A DNA stretch of 64,000 bases from Armatimonadota bacterium (GTDB lineage Bacteria > Armatimonadota > Fimbriimonadia > Fimbriimonadales > Fimbriimonadaceae). The stretch lies in the NCBI GenBank assembly GCA_020438215.1, contig JAGQUX010000010.1, positions 1-64,000 of the forward strand. The letters run 5' to 3'. Positions within the stretch are counted from its first letter, which is position 1. Each line of letters opens with the position of its first letter. Below are positions 6,355 through 16,662 of the stretch, one piece after another. Below the pieces are notes generated by a model. That model saw nothing but the letters and a program-made list of their open reading frames with translations. It was not told where the DNA came from and ran no database searches. The translations under genes and the position numbers were made by a program.

Positions 6355-8499
6355 ATGAAAACCGAACGCCCCGAAACCACCCAACTCGACATTGAGGGGA
6401 TGTCGTGCGCGGCGTGCGTGGCGCGGGTGGAGCGAGCGGTCAAAAAGCTGGACGGTGTGGAAGAGGTGGCGATCAACTTCGCCAACCATGTCGGCACCAT
6501 CACCCACGCGGGGATAAACCAATCCCAACTGGTTACCGCGATAGAAAACGCCGGGTACGGAGCCAAAGTCAAGACTCCGGAAACGCCCGCCCCCAGCCAC
6601 GAAGACCAGCTCAAATCCGCCAAGAACAAGCTGATTTTCGCCGCCGCTCTGACCATTCCGGTGATGGTGATCTCTATGGCGGTTCACCCCCGCGCGGCTT
6701 GGCTGAACTGGTTGTTGCTGGCTCTTTCAACGCCAGTGATTTTTGGTGCGGGACGGGAGTTCTTCATCAATTCTTGGAAGGCGGCGAGGCACGCGACCAC
6801 AACGATGGACACGCTCATCGCGGTTGGGACGACGGCGGCTTGGGGATACAGCATCTATGGGTTGCTCAAGTTTGCGGCTGACCACCACCTGCAGAGCGAG
6901 CACATCTATTTTGAGGTGGGGGCGGGGATTGTCGTCCTCGTCTTGCTCGGTCGGTTTTTGGAATCCAAAGCAAAGTCGCGGATGTCGGGAGCAATTCAGA
7001 AGCTGATGGGGCTGGCACCCAAGACGGCAACACTGGTGGATGGAGAGAACGAGCGGACGGTCGAGATTAGCCAGGTTCAGATCGGCAATTTTCTCAAGCT
7101 CAAACCCGGCGAGAAGGTCGCCGTGGACGGAGTGGTGGAATCGGGATCGACCTATATTGATGAGTCCATGCTGACCGGCGAACCCGTGCCGGTCGAGAAG
7201 TCAGCCGGCGATGCGGTGACGGCGGGAACGGTGAACCAATCGGGGAGCGTGATCTACCGCGCGGAGAAGGTTGGGGCCGACACAATGCTCGCCCAGATTG
7301 TGAAGATGGTGGAGCGGGCGCAGGGCTCCAAGGCTCCGATGCAAAAGCTCGCCGACCAAGTGTCCGCGATCTTTGTGCCGATAGTAATTGGGCTCGCGCT
7401 GGTGACGGGAGTGGTGACGTTCTTGGTGCTGGGGTCGGTGGATCAAGCGATTCTTCGGTCGGTTGCGGTTCTGGTGATCGCATGTCCTTGTGCGCTTGGT
7501 TTGGCAACACCGACCGCGTTGATGGTGGGGACTGGACGTGGTGCCGAACTTGGGATTTTGGTCAAGGATGGGGAAGCACTGGAGCGAGCGGGAACAGTCA
7601 AGACAGTGCTCCTCGATAAGACGGGAACGATCACCCGTGGCAAGCCGGAACTGACTGATGTTCTGCCTTTAGGTGATCTGAACAAAGAAGAGATTTTGCG
7701 GATCGCGGCGAGTTTGGAATCCAACTCCGAGCACCCGATTGCTCGGGCGGTCGTGATGGCTTTTGATGGAGATCTGCTGGAAGTGAGCGGTTTTGAGGCT
7801 CTGCGCGGGGTCGGGGTTCAAGGGGAAATCGATGGTCAGAAATGGATGCTGACGAAACCATCCCATTCTCCGATTTCGGGCGATGCGGAGATCCATAAGC
7901 TGCAGGGTGAAGGGAAGACGGTCTTTGTTCTCCATGATGGCGAGAAGGAGTCGGGGGTTCTCGCGGTGGCGGATGTTGCTGATGCTAATAGCCGAGAAGC
8001 CGTAGCAAATCTTCATGATTTGGGCGTGTCCACTGTCATGGTGACCGGCGATAATCGGGCCACCGCTGATGTCATTGCCCGGCAGGTTGGGATCGCTGAT
8101 GTCGAAGCAGAAGTCATGCCGGAGGGCAAGGCCGCGATCGTGCAGAAGCATCAAAAAGAGGGTTCAGTGGCGATGGTGGGGGATGGCATCAATGATGCTC
8201 CCGCTCTTGCTCAAGCTGATTTAGGGATAGCAATGGGGCATGGCACCGACATCGCGATGGAGACGGCAGGGATCACGATTTTGCGCTCGGATTTACGGGC
8301 GGTGGCGAAGGCGATCAGCCTATCCCGCGCGACGCTCCGCACCATCCGCGGGAACCTGTTCTGGGCGTTTATCTATAACGCGCTGATGATTCCGCTGGCT
8401 GCGTTTGGGATACTCAGCCCGATGCTGGCGGCTGGGGCCATGGCATTTTCGAGTACCTCGGTGGTGTTGAATTCCTTGCGGCTCCGCCGGTTTCGGTGA
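6355..8499 (+). CDS. copA: Copper-exporting P1B-type ATPase
   Basis: The 714-aa enzyme pumps Cu(I) out of the cytoplasm. It has one N-terminal heavy-metal domain (GMSCAAC, 15-21), TGEP in the actuator domain, the transmembrane metal site CPC (377-379), the phosphorylation motif DKTGT with Asp421, HP for the nucleotide domain, and [10 protein letters not shown] in the hinge. A single HMA domain and a typical length make it a standard CopA. An AGAGGTG ribosome site precedes the ATG. It is followed by a membrane protein and a secreted TRASH-type cysteine protein, which suggests a small copper-handling group. Confidence 0.93.
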   Translation: MKTERPETTQLDIEGMSCAACVARVERAVKKLDGVEEVAINFANHVGTITHAGINQSQLVTAIENAGYGAKVKTPETPAPSHEDQLKSAKNKLIFAAALTIPVMVISMAVHPRAAWLNWLLLALSTPVIFGAGREFFINSWKAARHATTTMDTLIAVGTTAAWGYSIYGLLKFAADHHLQSEHIYFEVGAGIVVLVLLGRFLESKAKSRMSGAIQKLMGLAPKTATLVDGENERTVEISQVQIGNFLKLKPGEKVAVDGVVESGSTYIDESMLTGEPVPVEKSAGDAVTAGTVNQSGSVIYRAEKVGADTMLAQIVKMVERAQGSKAPMQKLADQVSAIFVPIVIGLALVTGVVTFLVLGSVDQAILRSVAVLVIACPCALGLATPTALMVGTGRGAELGILVKDGEALERAGTVKTVLLDKTGTITRGKPELTDVLPLGDLNKEEILRIAASLESNSEHPIARAVVMAFDGDLLEVSGFEALRGVGVQGEIDGQKWMLTKPSHSPISGDAEIHKLQGEGKTVFVLHDGEKESGVLAVADVADANSREAVANLHDLGVSTVMVTGDNRATADVIARQVGIADVEAEVMPEGKAAIVQKHQKEGSVAMVGDGINDAPALAQADLGIAMGHGTDIAMETAGITILRSDLRAVAKAISLSRATLRTIRGNLFWAFIYNALMIPLAAFGILSPMLAAGAMAFSSTSVVLNSLRLRRFR

Positions 8500-8501
8500 A
8501 T

Positions 8502-8969
8502 ATGAATGATTTCGTCCCCCCAGAAAAGCCTCTTGGATACTACTTGAAGAAGACAGGACTTGCGATCCTCTTTTTGTTTTGTACAGGTACTTGCTTGATT
8601 GGAGGATTTTTTATCTACGGTGTATACATCCTTGCAAGCTCTCATGAAACTGAAGTTCAAAGACTGACCTCTCCAGACGGCAAACTGGATGCAATTCTTC
8701 TACATTCTTCCAATATGGAATCAGCTTGGCAAGAACTGTATGTTGTTCCGTCTGGTCTCAAAAGGCAACGTAACAGCGTATTAGTTGTTCGCGAAGACTC
8801 GGAAAGAGCGTATATCGACTTGAATTGGGAAGGTGACACGCTCCATGTTAGCTCTAATAATTCGTGTCACTTGGTGAGGTACACGCCAAAGATTAATCGT
8901 GCTTGGCGCACTATAACCGTTGAGCCATCCTTTAGTGGAACCAGGAAGGAGCCAGTAAAGGTTCCATAA
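8502..8969 (+). CDS. Hypothetical membrane-anchored protein
   Basis: The 155-aa product has one long N-terminal hydrophobic helix (about residues 15-42) and an extracytoplasmic domain of short beta-like stretches, including SPDGKLDAIL and AWQELYVVP. I do not recognise it with confidence. A GTG at 8496 would overlap the copA stop (GTGA); the ATG at 8502 is two codons later. The gene is AT-richer than copA but tightly linked to it and only 24 nt from the TRASH-type gene, so cotranscription is likely. Confidence 0.6.
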   Translation: MNDFVPPEKPLGYYLKKTGLAILFLFCTGTCLIGGFFIYGVYILASSHETEVQRLTSPDGKLDAILLHSSNMESAWQELYVVPSGLKRQRNSVLVVREDSERAYIDLNWEGDTLHVSSNNSCHLVRYTPKINRAWRTITVEPSFSGTRKEPVKVP

Positions 8970-8993
8970 TAGAGGAGAGAAGGAGCGAACGAA

Positions 8994-9575
8994 ATGATTA
9001 CGACGATCCTAGCTATTTCCATCATTGCGCCGACCGCGCAAAGCAAATATCTGACCTGCGCCGTGAACGGTGAGCACAGTGCAAACGACGAAATCGCAAC
9101 GCGCGATTACAACGGGGTGCGCTGGTCATTCTGCTGTGACGACTGTTTGCCGAAGTTTGACAAAGAACCAGCCAAGTACGCTGAACTGCGATCCAAAGAC
9201 AAGACCGCCGCGGGCGTTTTCCTATTCGACGCAATCTCCGGCAATCGCTTGAAGAAAGACGATGCCAAAGGCGGATACACGGATTATAAGGGTGTGCGCT
9301 ACATGTTCTCCAGCAAGGAAAACAAAGCCAAGTTCGATGCGAATATGGCGAAATTCGGCACCATGCCAAAGAAGGATGCTCTCTATTGCCCAGTCGGGAA
9401 GGAAGAAGTGGAATCTTATGCGGCGGCAAGCGGTTATTCTGATTACGACGGTATCCGATACTACTTCTGCTGCGGCGGATGCGAAGGCCCGTTCAAGAAG
9501 ACCCCGAAAGAGTACATCGGCAATGCAAAAGGACACGTTGGTGCTCCGAAAATTGCCAATGAAGTTGTGAAGTAA
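8994..9575 (+). CDS. Secreted YHS/TRASH-type metal-binding protein with three repeats
   Basis: After a signal peptide (about residues 1-16) the 193-aa protein shows three copies of a YHS/TRASH-like unit. Repeat 1 has a leading Cys and FCCDDC after DYNGVRW; repeat 3 has CPVG and FCCGGC after DYDGIRY. Repeat 2 keeps the fold pattern (DYKGVRYMFSS) but has lost all cysteines. Domains of this type bind heavy metals, and the location behind copA suggests periplasmic copper buffering or delivery. A strong GGAGAGAAGGAG stretch precedes the ATG, and a terminator follows. Confidence 0.75.
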   Translation: MITTILAISIIAPTAQSKYLTCAVNGEHSANDEIATRDYNGVRWSFCCDDCLPKFDKEPAKYAELRSKDKTAAGVFLFDAISGNRLKKDDAKGGYTDYKGVRYMFSSKENKAKFDANMAKFGTMPKKDALYCPVGKEEVESYAAASGYSDYDGIRYYFCCGGCEGPFKKTPKEYIGNAKGHVGAPKIANEVVK

Positions 9576-9597
9576 AGAAGCTTCATTTGGAAGTTGA

Positions 9598-9626
9598 GAG
9601 CGGGCTGATTCAGCCCGCTCTTTTCA
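9598..9626 (+). terminator. Rho-independent terminator after the copper genes
   Basis: GAGCGGGCTG (9598-9607) and CAGCCCGCTC (9611-9620) form a 10-bp GC-rich stem with a 3-nt loop, followed by CTTTTCATTT. It ends the plus-strand copper group and faces the stop of the convergent DUF218 gene at 9624. Confidence 0.85.
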
Positions 9627-10292
9627 TTTGCGAATTCGCAAAAGCTCAGGGAAGTAGTTGAGCGTTTCCTTGACCAAGAACTGCATTTTGATCTTGCGGC
9701 TTTTGTACATGGATGTCTGCGTGGGTGATGGCTCGGCATCGTAGCCGTAGTGTTTGGCAACGAGCATTGCACGCTTCATGTGATAGGGGTCAGAGACAAT
9801 CAGTACCGTCTCAATCTCTTGCTTGCGGCAGGTCACTCGCGCGAATCCGAGGTTATCTAGAGTGCGCCGGGAGCTATCCTCGATATAGATTTTCTGCCGC
9901 GGAATTCCGTGTTGGACAAGGTAGTTGCGCGAAACTTCGGCTTCGCTGATGTCGGAATCGATCAACTTTCCCCCGGTCGTGATGATCTTCTTGACTTGGC
10001 CCTTTTCGTATAGCTCAATCGCGTGGTTCAGGCGCTCGCGGAGAACAGGCGAAGGCTCTGTGCCCCAGGCGGCGGCTCCAAGAACTATGGCGGCATCAGA
10101 TTGCCGGGTCGAGACAATTTTGGAATAGCGGTAGATGGAAATGAATTGGAAGAGGAAGGCCGCTCCAATGATGAGAATTGACGCAAAAAGAAAACGCCAA
10201 ATGCGGCGTTTTCTTTTACGCGGGGGAGCAGTCTTGCGGGCCAAAACTGCTAGTGATTTTAGCCGGGTGCGCCGGTGAGCCTCATCAACCAT
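9624..10292 (-). CDS. DUF218 family (YdcF/SanA-like) membrane-anchored protein
   Basis: The 222-aa protein has a very basic N-terminus (PPRKRKRRIWR), one membrane helix, and an extracytoplasmic DUF218 domain: DAAIVLGAAAWG, RLNHAIELY, ITTGG, EAEVSRNYL, the DSSRRTLDNL loop and VSDPYHMKRA. Relatives SanA, YdcF and ElyC act in envelope integrity; the exact reaction is not settled. I chose the ATG at 10292, which overlaps the upstream GYF gene by 34 nt; a TTG near 10247 would avoid this. Both genes point the same way and probably share a transcript. Confidence 0.75.
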   Translation of the reverse strand: MVDEAHRRTRLKSLAVLARKTAPPRKRKRRIWRFLFASILIIGAAFLFQFISIYRYSKIVSTRQSDAAIVLGAAAWGTEPSPVLRERLNHAIELYEKGQVKKIITTGGKLIDSDISEAEVSRNYLVQHGIPRQKIYIEDSSRRTLDNLGFARVTCRKQEIETVLIVSDPYHMKRAMLVAKHYGYDAEPSPTQTSMYKSRKIKMQFLVKETLNYFPELLRIRK

Positions 10293-10762
10293 CCCACGCC
10301 GACTGCGACTAAAGCAACAGCGGCGAAGATGATCGCGAATGTGCCGTACTTGCTCCCCGACTGTTTCAGTTGGATGGCGTAATACATTCCGTACCCGGCA
10401 AAGGCTATTCCGACCCCATGCAGAACAAAGAAGAGCACGACTGCTGCGATCGGTCGCCAAAGCACGCCGAGAAGAACCATTGGCGAATCCTCGGTGAGGT
10501 TCTTACCGGGATTGGCGTTGTGGGTGGTCATCGGCGGCGTGTGCATCGAATGACTCGGCGTTTGCATGGGTGCCGCCGCTGCTGGAGCTACCGATGCAGG
10601 AAACAGTTGAGTGAGCTGAGACGCGGGCAGGATTGCACCGTTGTCCACGCTCTTGAGCGTAGTGGTTGGGTTGATTCTCCCCTCATTTTTCCAGGTGGTG
10701 AGAGTGTCCATGTCGGCGGGGCCGAACTCCTGACCATCTGGCATGACGACGAAGTATTTCAT
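10259..10762 (-). CDS. GYF-domain membrane protein
   Basis: The 167-aa protein starts with a GYF_2-like domain ([21 protein letters not shown], about residues 1-50). It continues with an Ala/Pro/Met/His-rich linker and two C-terminal membrane helices (about 100-125 and 135-160). GYF_2 domains are presumed protein-interaction modules that bind proline-rich segments, here on the cytoplasmic side. I trimmed an upstream extension and start at the ATG at 10762, where the domain begins. A paralogue with two such domains lies at 17909-18739, so the pair brackets the hut genes. It runs divergently from hutU. Confidence 0.7.
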   Translation of the reverse strand: MKYFVVMPDGQEFGPADMDTLTTWKNEGRINPTTTLKSVDNGAILPASQLTQLFPASVAPAAAAPMQTPSHSMHTPPMTTHNANPGKNLTEDSPMVLLGVLWRPIAAVVLFFVLHGVGIAFAGYGMYYAIQLKQSGSKYGTFAIIFAAVALVAVGVGWLMRLTGAPG

Positions 10763-10845
10763 CAGGCGGAATCGTACCGAAGTCAGCCTCAGGAAAAGCA
10801 AGTGAGAACTGCCTGCTATCAGTTCAGCAAGGTACAACCAAGGGC

Positions 10846-12531
10846 ATGAGCACCACCATCGGAACCCAAGCCAAAGCCCGCGAAGTCCGCGCCCCACGCG
10901 GCACGGAACTCACTTGCAAAAACTGGCTGATCGAGGCGGCGTACCGGATGATCCAGAACAACCTCGACCCTGAGGTTGCCGAGCGGCCCGAGGATTTGGT
11001 GGTGTACGGCGGAATTGGTAAGGCGGCCCGGAATTGGGATTGCTTCGATGGCATCTTGAACGCGCTGAAAGCCCTCAACCCCGATGAATCGCTCCTGGTG
11101 CAATCGGGGAAGCCGGTTGCGGTGTTCAAAACCCACGAAAACGCTCCTCGAGTGCTCATCGCAAACTCGAACCTAGTGCCGAAGTGGGCGAATTGGGATC
11201 ATTTCCACGAACTCGACAAGAACGGCTTGATGATGTACGGTCAAATGACCGCCGGTTCGTGGATCTATATTGGCAGCCAGGGCATCGTGCAGGGCACCCA
11301 CGAGACGTTTGTGGAACTTGGTCGCCAGCATTACGGCGGCGACTGGTCGAATAAGTGGATTCTCACCGCTGGCCTGGGCGGAATGGGCGGCGCACAACCT
11401 CTTGCGGCGGTGATGGCGGGAGCGCACTGCATAGCCATCGAATGCCAAGAATCACGCATTGATTTCAGGATTCGCACACGCTATGTTGATCATAAGGCGA
11501 CGACGATCCAAGAGGCGCTCGATATCATCGCCAATGCAACCGAGCCAACGAGTGTTGGTCTGCTCGGTAATGCGGCGGAACTGATGCCTGAATTTGCTCG
11601 GATTGCTAAAGAAGGTGGCCCCAAACCTCATGCGGTGACCGACCAAACATCGGCGCACGATTTGATTAACGGCTATCTTCCTATGGGTTGGTCGGTAGAG
11701 CAGTGGGAAGAGGCCCGCAATGGCTCCGATGCAGATCGCAAGCGGCTCACTCAAGAGGCGGCGAAAGGGTGCGCGGTTCATGTTCAGGCGATGCTGGAAT
11801 TCCACGAAATGGGCGTACCAACCATTGACTATGGCAATAACATCCGCCAGGTTGCATTGGATGAAGGAGTCGCCAATGCCTTCGATTTTCCTGGCTTTGT
11901 TCCGGCGTGTATCCGCCCGCTTTTCTGCGAAGGGAAGGGGCCTTTCCGGTGGGTGGCTCTCTCGGGTGATCCGGAGGATATCTACAGGACTGATGCGAAG
12001 ATCAAAGAGCTTTTCCCCGACGACAAGCCTCTCCATCGGTGGCTGGATCAGGCGCGAGAAAGGATTGCTTTTCAGGGGTTGCCATCACGGATTTGCTGGC
12101 TGGGATTAGGAGCACGGCACAAGGCCGGCCTCGCTTTCAATGAGATGGTGCGGAGCGGTGAGCTGTCTGCCCCGATTGTCATTGGGCGCGATCACCTCGA
12201 TTGCGGATCGGTCGCCAGCCCGAACCGCGAAACCGAAGCGATGATGGATGGTAGTGATGCAGTCAGCGATTGGCCGCTCTTGAATGCTATGAGCGCGGTC
12301 AGTGGCGGAGCAACCTGGGTGAGCTTCCACCACGGTGGCGGTGTAGGGATGGGTTACAGTCAGCACTCAGGCGTTGTGATTGTTGCCGATGGAACGACCG
12401 AAGCTGATGAACGGCTCGGGCGAGTGCTCTGGAATGACCCGGCGATTGGGGTTGTGCGTCATGCCGATGCGGGATATGAGATTGCACAGAAGACGGCGCG
12501 GAAGCACGGGCTCAAGTGGCCTTTGGTGTAA
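10846..12531 (+). CDS. hutU: Urocanate hydratase
   Basis: HutU converts urocanate to imidazolone propionate, step 2 of histidine degradation, using tightly bound NAD. The 561-aa product has the full family length with [13 protein letters not shown] near the N-terminus, the glycine-rich [12 protein letters not shown] segment, [22 protein letters not shown] carrying the conserved Cys, and the [15 protein letters not shown] stretch near the C-terminus. It is the first of four hut genes in this direction and lies divergent from the GYF-domain gene, so its promoter must fall within the 83-nt gap upstream. Confidence 0.96.
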   Translation: MSTTIGTQAKAREVRAPRGTELTCKNWLIEAAYRMIQNNLDPEVAERPEDLVVYGGIGKAARNWDCFDGILNALKALNPDESLLVQSGKPVAVFKTHENAPRVLIANSNLVPKWANWDHFHELDKNGLMMYGQMTAGSWIYIGSQGIVQGTHETFVELGRQHYGGDWSNKWILTAGLGGMGGAQPLAAVMAGAHCIAIECQESRIDFRIRTRYVDHKATTIQEALDIIANATEPTSVGLLGNAAELMPEFARIAKEGGPKPHAVTDQTSAHDLINGYLPMGWSVEQWEEARNGSDADRKRLTQEAAKGCAVHVQAMLEFHEMGVPTIDYGNNIRQVALDEGVANAFDFPGFVPACIRPLFCEGKGPFRWVALSGDPEDIYRTDAKIKELFPDDKPLHRWLDQARERIAFQGLPSRICWLGLGARHKAGLAFNEMVRSGELSAPIVIGRDHLDCGSVASPNRETEAMMDGSDAVSDWPLLNAMSAVSGGATWVSFHHGGGVGMGYSQHSGVVIVADGTTEADERLGRVLWNDPAIGVVRHADAGYEIAQKTARKHGLKWPLV

Positions 12532-12578
12532 TGGACGCTATGGGAACCAGCTAGCCACAAATAGAGTTTGTTTTGAGC

Positions 12579-12962
12579 ATGAGCCGCGCAAAGCAAGTCA
12601 AGCTCACCCTCATTGTTTGCTCATGTCTGATCATTGCCATTCCATTCATCCACTTTTCAAAAGTAGTGAATTATCGGTTAACTGAGCTTCAACGTGCGCT
12701 TGATGCGGACTACAAAGATGGCGATTTTGATTCGATTTCGTACCGCTCGAGTGCTCTTGACGAGTATCGGAAACATATCGAGAGTGCCGGGAAAATTGAA
12801 TCTGTGCAACTCGATTTGAGAGCATCACAAGTGTTTGGCGTCCCTAATCACTTGAGATACTTGGTGAGAAGAAAAAACGGCGTATTTTTAGAAACTTGGC
12901 GTAGTAACAGCTACCCAGAGATTGCGCTTGATGGATTTCATGCAGAGGAACAGTACGAATGA
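12579..12962 (+). CDS. Hypothetical membrane-anchored small protein
   Basis: The 127-aa product has a single N-terminal membrane helix (about residues 6-25) and a mixed charged domain of about 100 residues, with no family I recognise. The ATG at 12579 is preferred over a TTG at 12573. It overlaps the next gene by 4 nt (ATGA), so the two are translated as a pair. Their AT-rich sequence and lack of any link to histidine metabolism suggest insertion into the hut operon. Confidence 0.6.
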   Translation: MSRAKQVKLTLIVCSCLIIAIPFIHFSKVVNYRLTELQRALDADYKDGDFDSISYRSSALDEYRKHIESAGKIESVQLDLRASQVFGVPNHLRYLVRRKNGVFLETWRSNSYPEIALDGFHAEEQYE

Positions 12963-13339
12963 AGAGTTGGAGTTGGATCGCAGTACTTTTTGTTTTCGGT
13001 TTGAGTGGGTGTGGGACGCAAAAACCTGGCTTTGTGATACCTGAACTGCTCAAAGACTTGAAGGTTGAATCGGAGAGTGATGAAATGATTTCCGGCACCA
13101 TACCCGTTGAGGCGATTGGTTCTGATGAAGCTCTCTACAACGCATTTCTAGCTGAGGGATACGAATTCTATGGGTCAGCTGATGGGGTTGCTGATGATGG
13201 AGAGCGCACTTCTGCGGGAATCTTCGCAAACAAGTATGGTGATCAGATCTTTATTTGGAATTCCCCAGAGCGGAAAGCAGGAGAATCGTACGAGGTGCAG
13301 ATTGTGATTGACGAAGATCGAGTTCTGGAAGATCTCTAA
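12959..13339 (+). CDS. Putative lipoprotein of unknown function
   Basis: The 126-aa protein has a lipoprotein signal peptide ending in LSGC, with the lipidated Cys at 18. The mature part is strongly acidic and short, with a DEALYNAFLAEGYEFYGSADG region of no family known to me. It overlaps the preceding membrane-anchored gene by 4 nt and lies 22 nt before hutH. The overlap suggests the two products are made together and may interact at the envelope; that is inference. Confidence 0.65.
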   Translation: MKSWSWIAVLFVFGLSGCGTQKPGFVIPELLKDLKVESESDEMISGTIPVEAIGSDEALYNAFLAEGYEFYGSADGVADDGERTSAGIFANKYGDQIFIWNSPERKAGESYEVQIVIDEDRVLEDL

Positions 13340-13361
13340 CTCAATCGTGTAAATTAGGCGT

Positions 13362-14879
13362 GTGTTTACGCTGAACCCCGGGCAATTGACCCTCGCCGAT
13401 CTCCGCGATCTGGCGACCAACCATCACCCCATCCAACTCCCCGCCGATGCGTGGGAAAGAGTGGAGCGGAGTGCCAAGGCGGTTGAGGCGATTGTTGCAA
13501 AGGGTGACCCGGCGTATGGCATCAACACGGGATTTGGGAAGCTAGCCAAGGTTCATATTCCCGATTCTGATCTCAGCCGGTTGCAGGACAACTTGATTCG
13601 GTCCCATGCGGTCGGGGTTGGCCCGGATTTGGATGAAGCCACCGCTCGGCTGATTGCTGTTCTGAAAATCGGCTCCCTAGCGCAAGGCTTTAGCGGAGTC
13701 CGGCGATCCAGTTTGGAAACGGCGATTGCCGCCCACAATGCCGGCATCACCGCGGCGATCCCCAGCCAAGGCTCAGTGGGCGCGAGCGGAGATTTGGCAC
13801 CCCTCGCTCACTACACCCTGATGCTGATGGGGGAGGGAAGTGCCTACCTCAATGGCCAGAAATTGCCCGCTCTGGAAGCTCTGCAGAAGACAGGCATCGA
13901 GTCGCTCCGCCTCGGCCCGAAAGAGGGGCTTGCTTTCATCAATGGAACGCAGGTGAGTACGGCAATCGCGCTCCAAGGGCTGTTTGAAACAGAGAAGGTG
14001 TTCGCTGCGGCGGTGGTAGCGGGAGCACTCTCAGTAGATGCGGCGATGGGCAGCGACACGCCGTTTGATCCGCGTATTCACGAGGTGCGCGGTCAGCCTG
14101 AGCAGATCGAAATCGCGGCGGTTTACCGCGATCTTCTGGCTGGTTCGGAAATCCGGGCGAGCCATCTGGAAAATGATGAGCGCGTGCAAGACCCGTATTC
14201 GCTTCGATGTCAGCCGCAGGTGATGGGGGCGGTGCTCCAGCAGATGCGGGCGCAGGCAGCGATTTTGCACCGGGAAGCCAACGGCGTGACAGATAATCCG
14301 CTGGTCTTTGCTGATTCCGGGGATGTGCTGAGCGGCGGAAATTTCCATGCCGAGCCGGTGGCGTTCGCCGCTGATGCTTTGGCGATAGCCTGCGCTGAAA
14401 TTGGGGGACTGAGCGAACGCCGTATCGCCCTCCTGATTGACTCAAATTTGAGTGGGTTGCCACCGTTTTTGGTTGCCAACCCGGGGCTGAATAGCGGCTT
14501 TATGATCGCTCACGTTACGGCGGCGGCCCTCGTCAGTGAGAATAAGACGCTCGCGCACCCCTCGTCGGTGGATTCTCTGCCGACCAGCGCGAACCAGGAA
14601 GACCATGTGAGCATGGCAACGTTCGCTGCTCGGAAGTTGCGGTCGATTGCTGAGAACGTCCGGCAGGTCGTTGCCATTGAGTTGCTGGCAGCAGCGCAAG
14701 GGGTGGATTTCCATCGTCCGTTGCGGTCGTCGGAGGCTTTGGAGCAGATTCATGCTTCGGTGCGTGCGCGGGTCGCAGCGTACGATGAGGATCGGTATTT
14801 CGCGCCGGATATTGCCGCGGCGGCGGAGCATGTTTCTGGTGACGAGTTTGCTGGGCTTGTCGGGGATTTGCTTGTTTGA
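13362..14879 (+). CDS. hutH: Histidine ammonia-lyase
   Basis: HutH removes ammonia from L-histidine to give urocanate, the first step of the hut pathway. The 505-aa protein carries the Ala-Ser-Gly triplet (141-143, in [14 protein letters not shown]) that cyclises to the MIO cofactor, and the Tyr loop [10 protein letters not shown] near residue 49. It also has [21 protein letters not shown]-type [12 protein letters not shown], and QEDHVSM near the C-terminus. Translation starts at a GTG at 13362 with AGG just upstream. It is downstream of two unrelated small genes and overlaps the next gene's TTG start. Confidence 0.95.
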   Translation: MFTLNPGQLTLADLRDLATNHHPIQLPADAWERVERSAKAVEAIVAKGDPAYGINTGFGKLAKVHIPDSDLSRLQDNLIRSHAVGVGPDLDEATARLIAVLKIGSLAQGFSGVRRSSLETAIAAHNAGITAAIPSQGSVGASGDLAPLAHYTLMLMGEGSAYLNGQKLPALEALQKTGIESLRLGPKEGLAFINGTQVSTAIALQGLFETEKVFAAAVVAGALSVDAAMGSDTPFDPRIHEVRGQPEQIEIAAVYRDLLAGSEIRASHLENDERVQDPYSLRCQPQVMGAVLQQMRAQAAILHREANGVTDNPLVFADSGDVLSGGNFHAEPVAFAADALAIACAEIGGLSERRIALLIDSNLSGLPPFLVANPGLNSGFMIAHVTAAALVSENKTLAHPSSVDSLPTSANQEDHVSMATFAARKLRSIAENVRQVVAIELLAAAQGVDFHRPLRSSEALEQIHASVRARVAAYDEDRYFAPDIAAAAEHVSGDEFAGLVGDLLV

Positions 14880-15667
14880 AGATTTACTCGCCGTATAAGG
14901 ATTACTACGATTCGGTCTTGGCGTATGGTCAGGATGACCATATTGTTTATCATCGAAAGCAAGAGGTTATTGCCAAAGAAGAAAGCCAGATGCCTTCTGA
15001 AGTTGTTGAGTTGGTAAAGAAAATATTCAGCGATTCCATTGGAAGTCAGTATCGAAGGCAAAGGCCGGTAATTCTCTTTGTTGGTGTTGCGGGGAAATTG
15101 TATGCGAGGTGGTACCTGTACGATGAAGGCACTTCGATGTCATCTGAGTTGTTGAGCCATCAGTCAGGGAGGTTTTTCACCCTCGAATCATTTCAAGAAT
15201 ACGATAGGCAGAAGACGATTGAAGAGCAATGGCATCACCGGTATACCATGGATGTTGTGCTGGACCGTAGGGATAAAATTTTGGTTAGGGCATTAGAGGA
15301 GCTTAGTGTCTTTAGAAATGATCAGTTGTTTATTGAGTGTAATTGTCCTATCCTTATCATTCGGATTGGGCCGCTTGTAGAACTCAGAAGCGTTCAATCA
15401 AAGCGCCGGTATGAAATCATCAAAAATCCGCGCCTCGCCAACCTGAAAATGGAATCCGATCTCGACCCGTTCACGATGATGCAGGAGCTTGAGATGTACC
15501 TGGGGAACCAGCTTTCCACCCGCGATGAATCCGCCTTGACCACTGGTAGTGACGAAGATATTGCCAGGGCCAAGGGGTTCGATGAGCAATCGTTCCGAAC
15601 ATCTGCACCGGGGAACAAAAAGCTGAATCGGAAGAAGAATCGCGAGCGGAAGAAGGGCTCTGATTAG
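14876..15667 (+). CDS. Uncharacterised protein of a family shared with phages
   Basis: The 263-aa product begins [20 protein letters not shown] and ends with a [14 protein letters not shown] block, a GFDEQSFR motif and a very basic tail ([13 protein letters not shown]). I remember this head-and-tail arrangement from uncharacterised proteins found in bacteria and tailed phages; no function is known to me. The start is a TTG that overlaps the hutH stop. The first two thirds are AT-richer than hutH. It separates hutH from hutG and has no evident link to histidine use. Confidence 0.6.
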   Translation: MKIYSPYKDYYDSVLAYGQDDHIVYHRKQEVIAKEESQMPSEVVELVKKIFSDSIGSQYRRQRPVILFVGVAGKLYARWYLYDEGTSMSSELLSHQSGRFFTLESFQEYDRQKTIEEQWHHRYTMDVVLDRRDKILVRALEELSVFRNDQLFIECNCPILIIRIGPLVELRSVQSKRRYEIIKNPRLANLKMESDLDPFTMMQELEMYLGNQLSTRDESALTTGSDEDIARAKGFDEQSFRTSAPGNKKLNRKKNRERKKGSD

Positions 15668-15720
15668 CTTGCAGAGAAACCATGGTTCGATCCCGCTAAG
15701 CGAGTAAGATCAGACCAGGA

Positions 15721-16662
15721 ATGCACATCCCATTTCAACCAGAAAACTGGCAAGGCCGAGTGGACTCCGCCGATGGCGAGCGCGGGCTCCGTTGGCACCA
15801 AGTGGTCAAGCCGTCGTACGGACAAGAAATCCAATTCCTTGGCCTTGCTAGCGATGAAGGTGTGCGGCGAAATCAGGGGCGAGTAGGGGCAAAAGATGGG
15901 CCAACTGCACTCAGAAAAGCACTCGCCAATCTGCCGAAGCATGTCCTCAAGTCCATCGGTGATATGGGGGATGTGGTCTGCGAGGGGGAAACCCTGGAAG
16001 AGGCGCAAGCTCTCTACACGCAAATGGCGAAGGAGCAGCTTTCGCCGGAAAAGTTAGTGATTGGGCTTGGCGGCGGGCACGAGATTGCGTTTGCCAGCGC
16101 GTCGGCATTGACCCAGGCGTTCCCTGATTCCAAGATTGGATTCGTCAATCTAGACGCCCACTTTGATTTGCGGGATGAGGCGCGGGCGAGTAGCGGGACG
16201 CCTTTCTTACAGGCTTTGCGCGATGCCCCGAATGCCGAGTATTGGGTTTATGGGATTAGCCAAGCCGCGAATACGCAGGCACTTTTTGATGCGGCGGAAC
16301 GCACTCAATCCCACTACCGTTTCGACAACGAGCTGACTCTGTTCCACATGCCCGTGGCTCTTGAGGAACTCAAGCGGTGGATTGATTCGCTTGACCACCT
16401 TTATCTTTCGCTGGATATGGATGTGTTTTCTGCTTCCTATGCGCCGGGTGTGAGTGCCCCGGCGGCATACGGTTTGACACCGGATATCGTTGAGCAACTC
16501 ATCCGGGTGGCGGGGCAATCGGGCAAGCTCCGAATCGCTGATATTGCCGAGCTCAACCCCACCTACGACATTGACAATCGCACGGCGCGTCTGGCGGCTC
16601 GGATGATCTTTACAATGGTTGATAGCTGGGCAAACGACAAGAAGCCGGTGGAGATCATCTAA
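15721..16662 (+). CDS. hutG: Formimidoylglutamase
   Basis: HutG hydrolyses N-formimino-L-glutamate to glutamate and formamide, the last step of this hut branch. The 313-aa ureohydrolase-fold protein carries the two-manganese ligands: His120 in GGGHE, Asp145, His147 and Asp149 in NLDAHFDLR, and Asp232 and Asp234 in SLDMDVFS. The ASYAPGVSAPAAYGLTP segment, with Ala where arginase has Asn/His-based substrate contacts, agrees with formimidoylglutamase rather than arginase or agmatinase, and so does the neighbouring hutI. Its stop overlaps the hutI start by 1 nt (TAATG). Confidence 0.92.
   Translation: MHIPFQPENWQGRVDSADGERGLRWHQVVKPSYGQEIQFLGLASDEGVRRNQGRVGAKDGPTALRKALANLPKHVLKSIGDMGDVVCEGETLEEAQALYTQMAKEQLSPEKLVIGLGGGHEIAFASASALTQAFPDSKIGFVNLDAHFDLRDEARASSGTPFLQALRDAPNAEYWVYGISQAANTQALFDAAERTQSHYRFDNELTLFHMPVALEELKRWIDSLDHLYLSLDMDVFSASYAPGVSAPAAYGLTPDIVEQLIRVAGQSGKLRIADIAELNPTYDIDNRTARLAARMIFTMVDSWANDKKPVEII

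Noticed and set aside
7100-7510. Long open frame on the minus strand within copA
   Set aside because: It lies fully inside the copA coding region, has a Pro/Arg/Ser-rich shadow composition and no domain.
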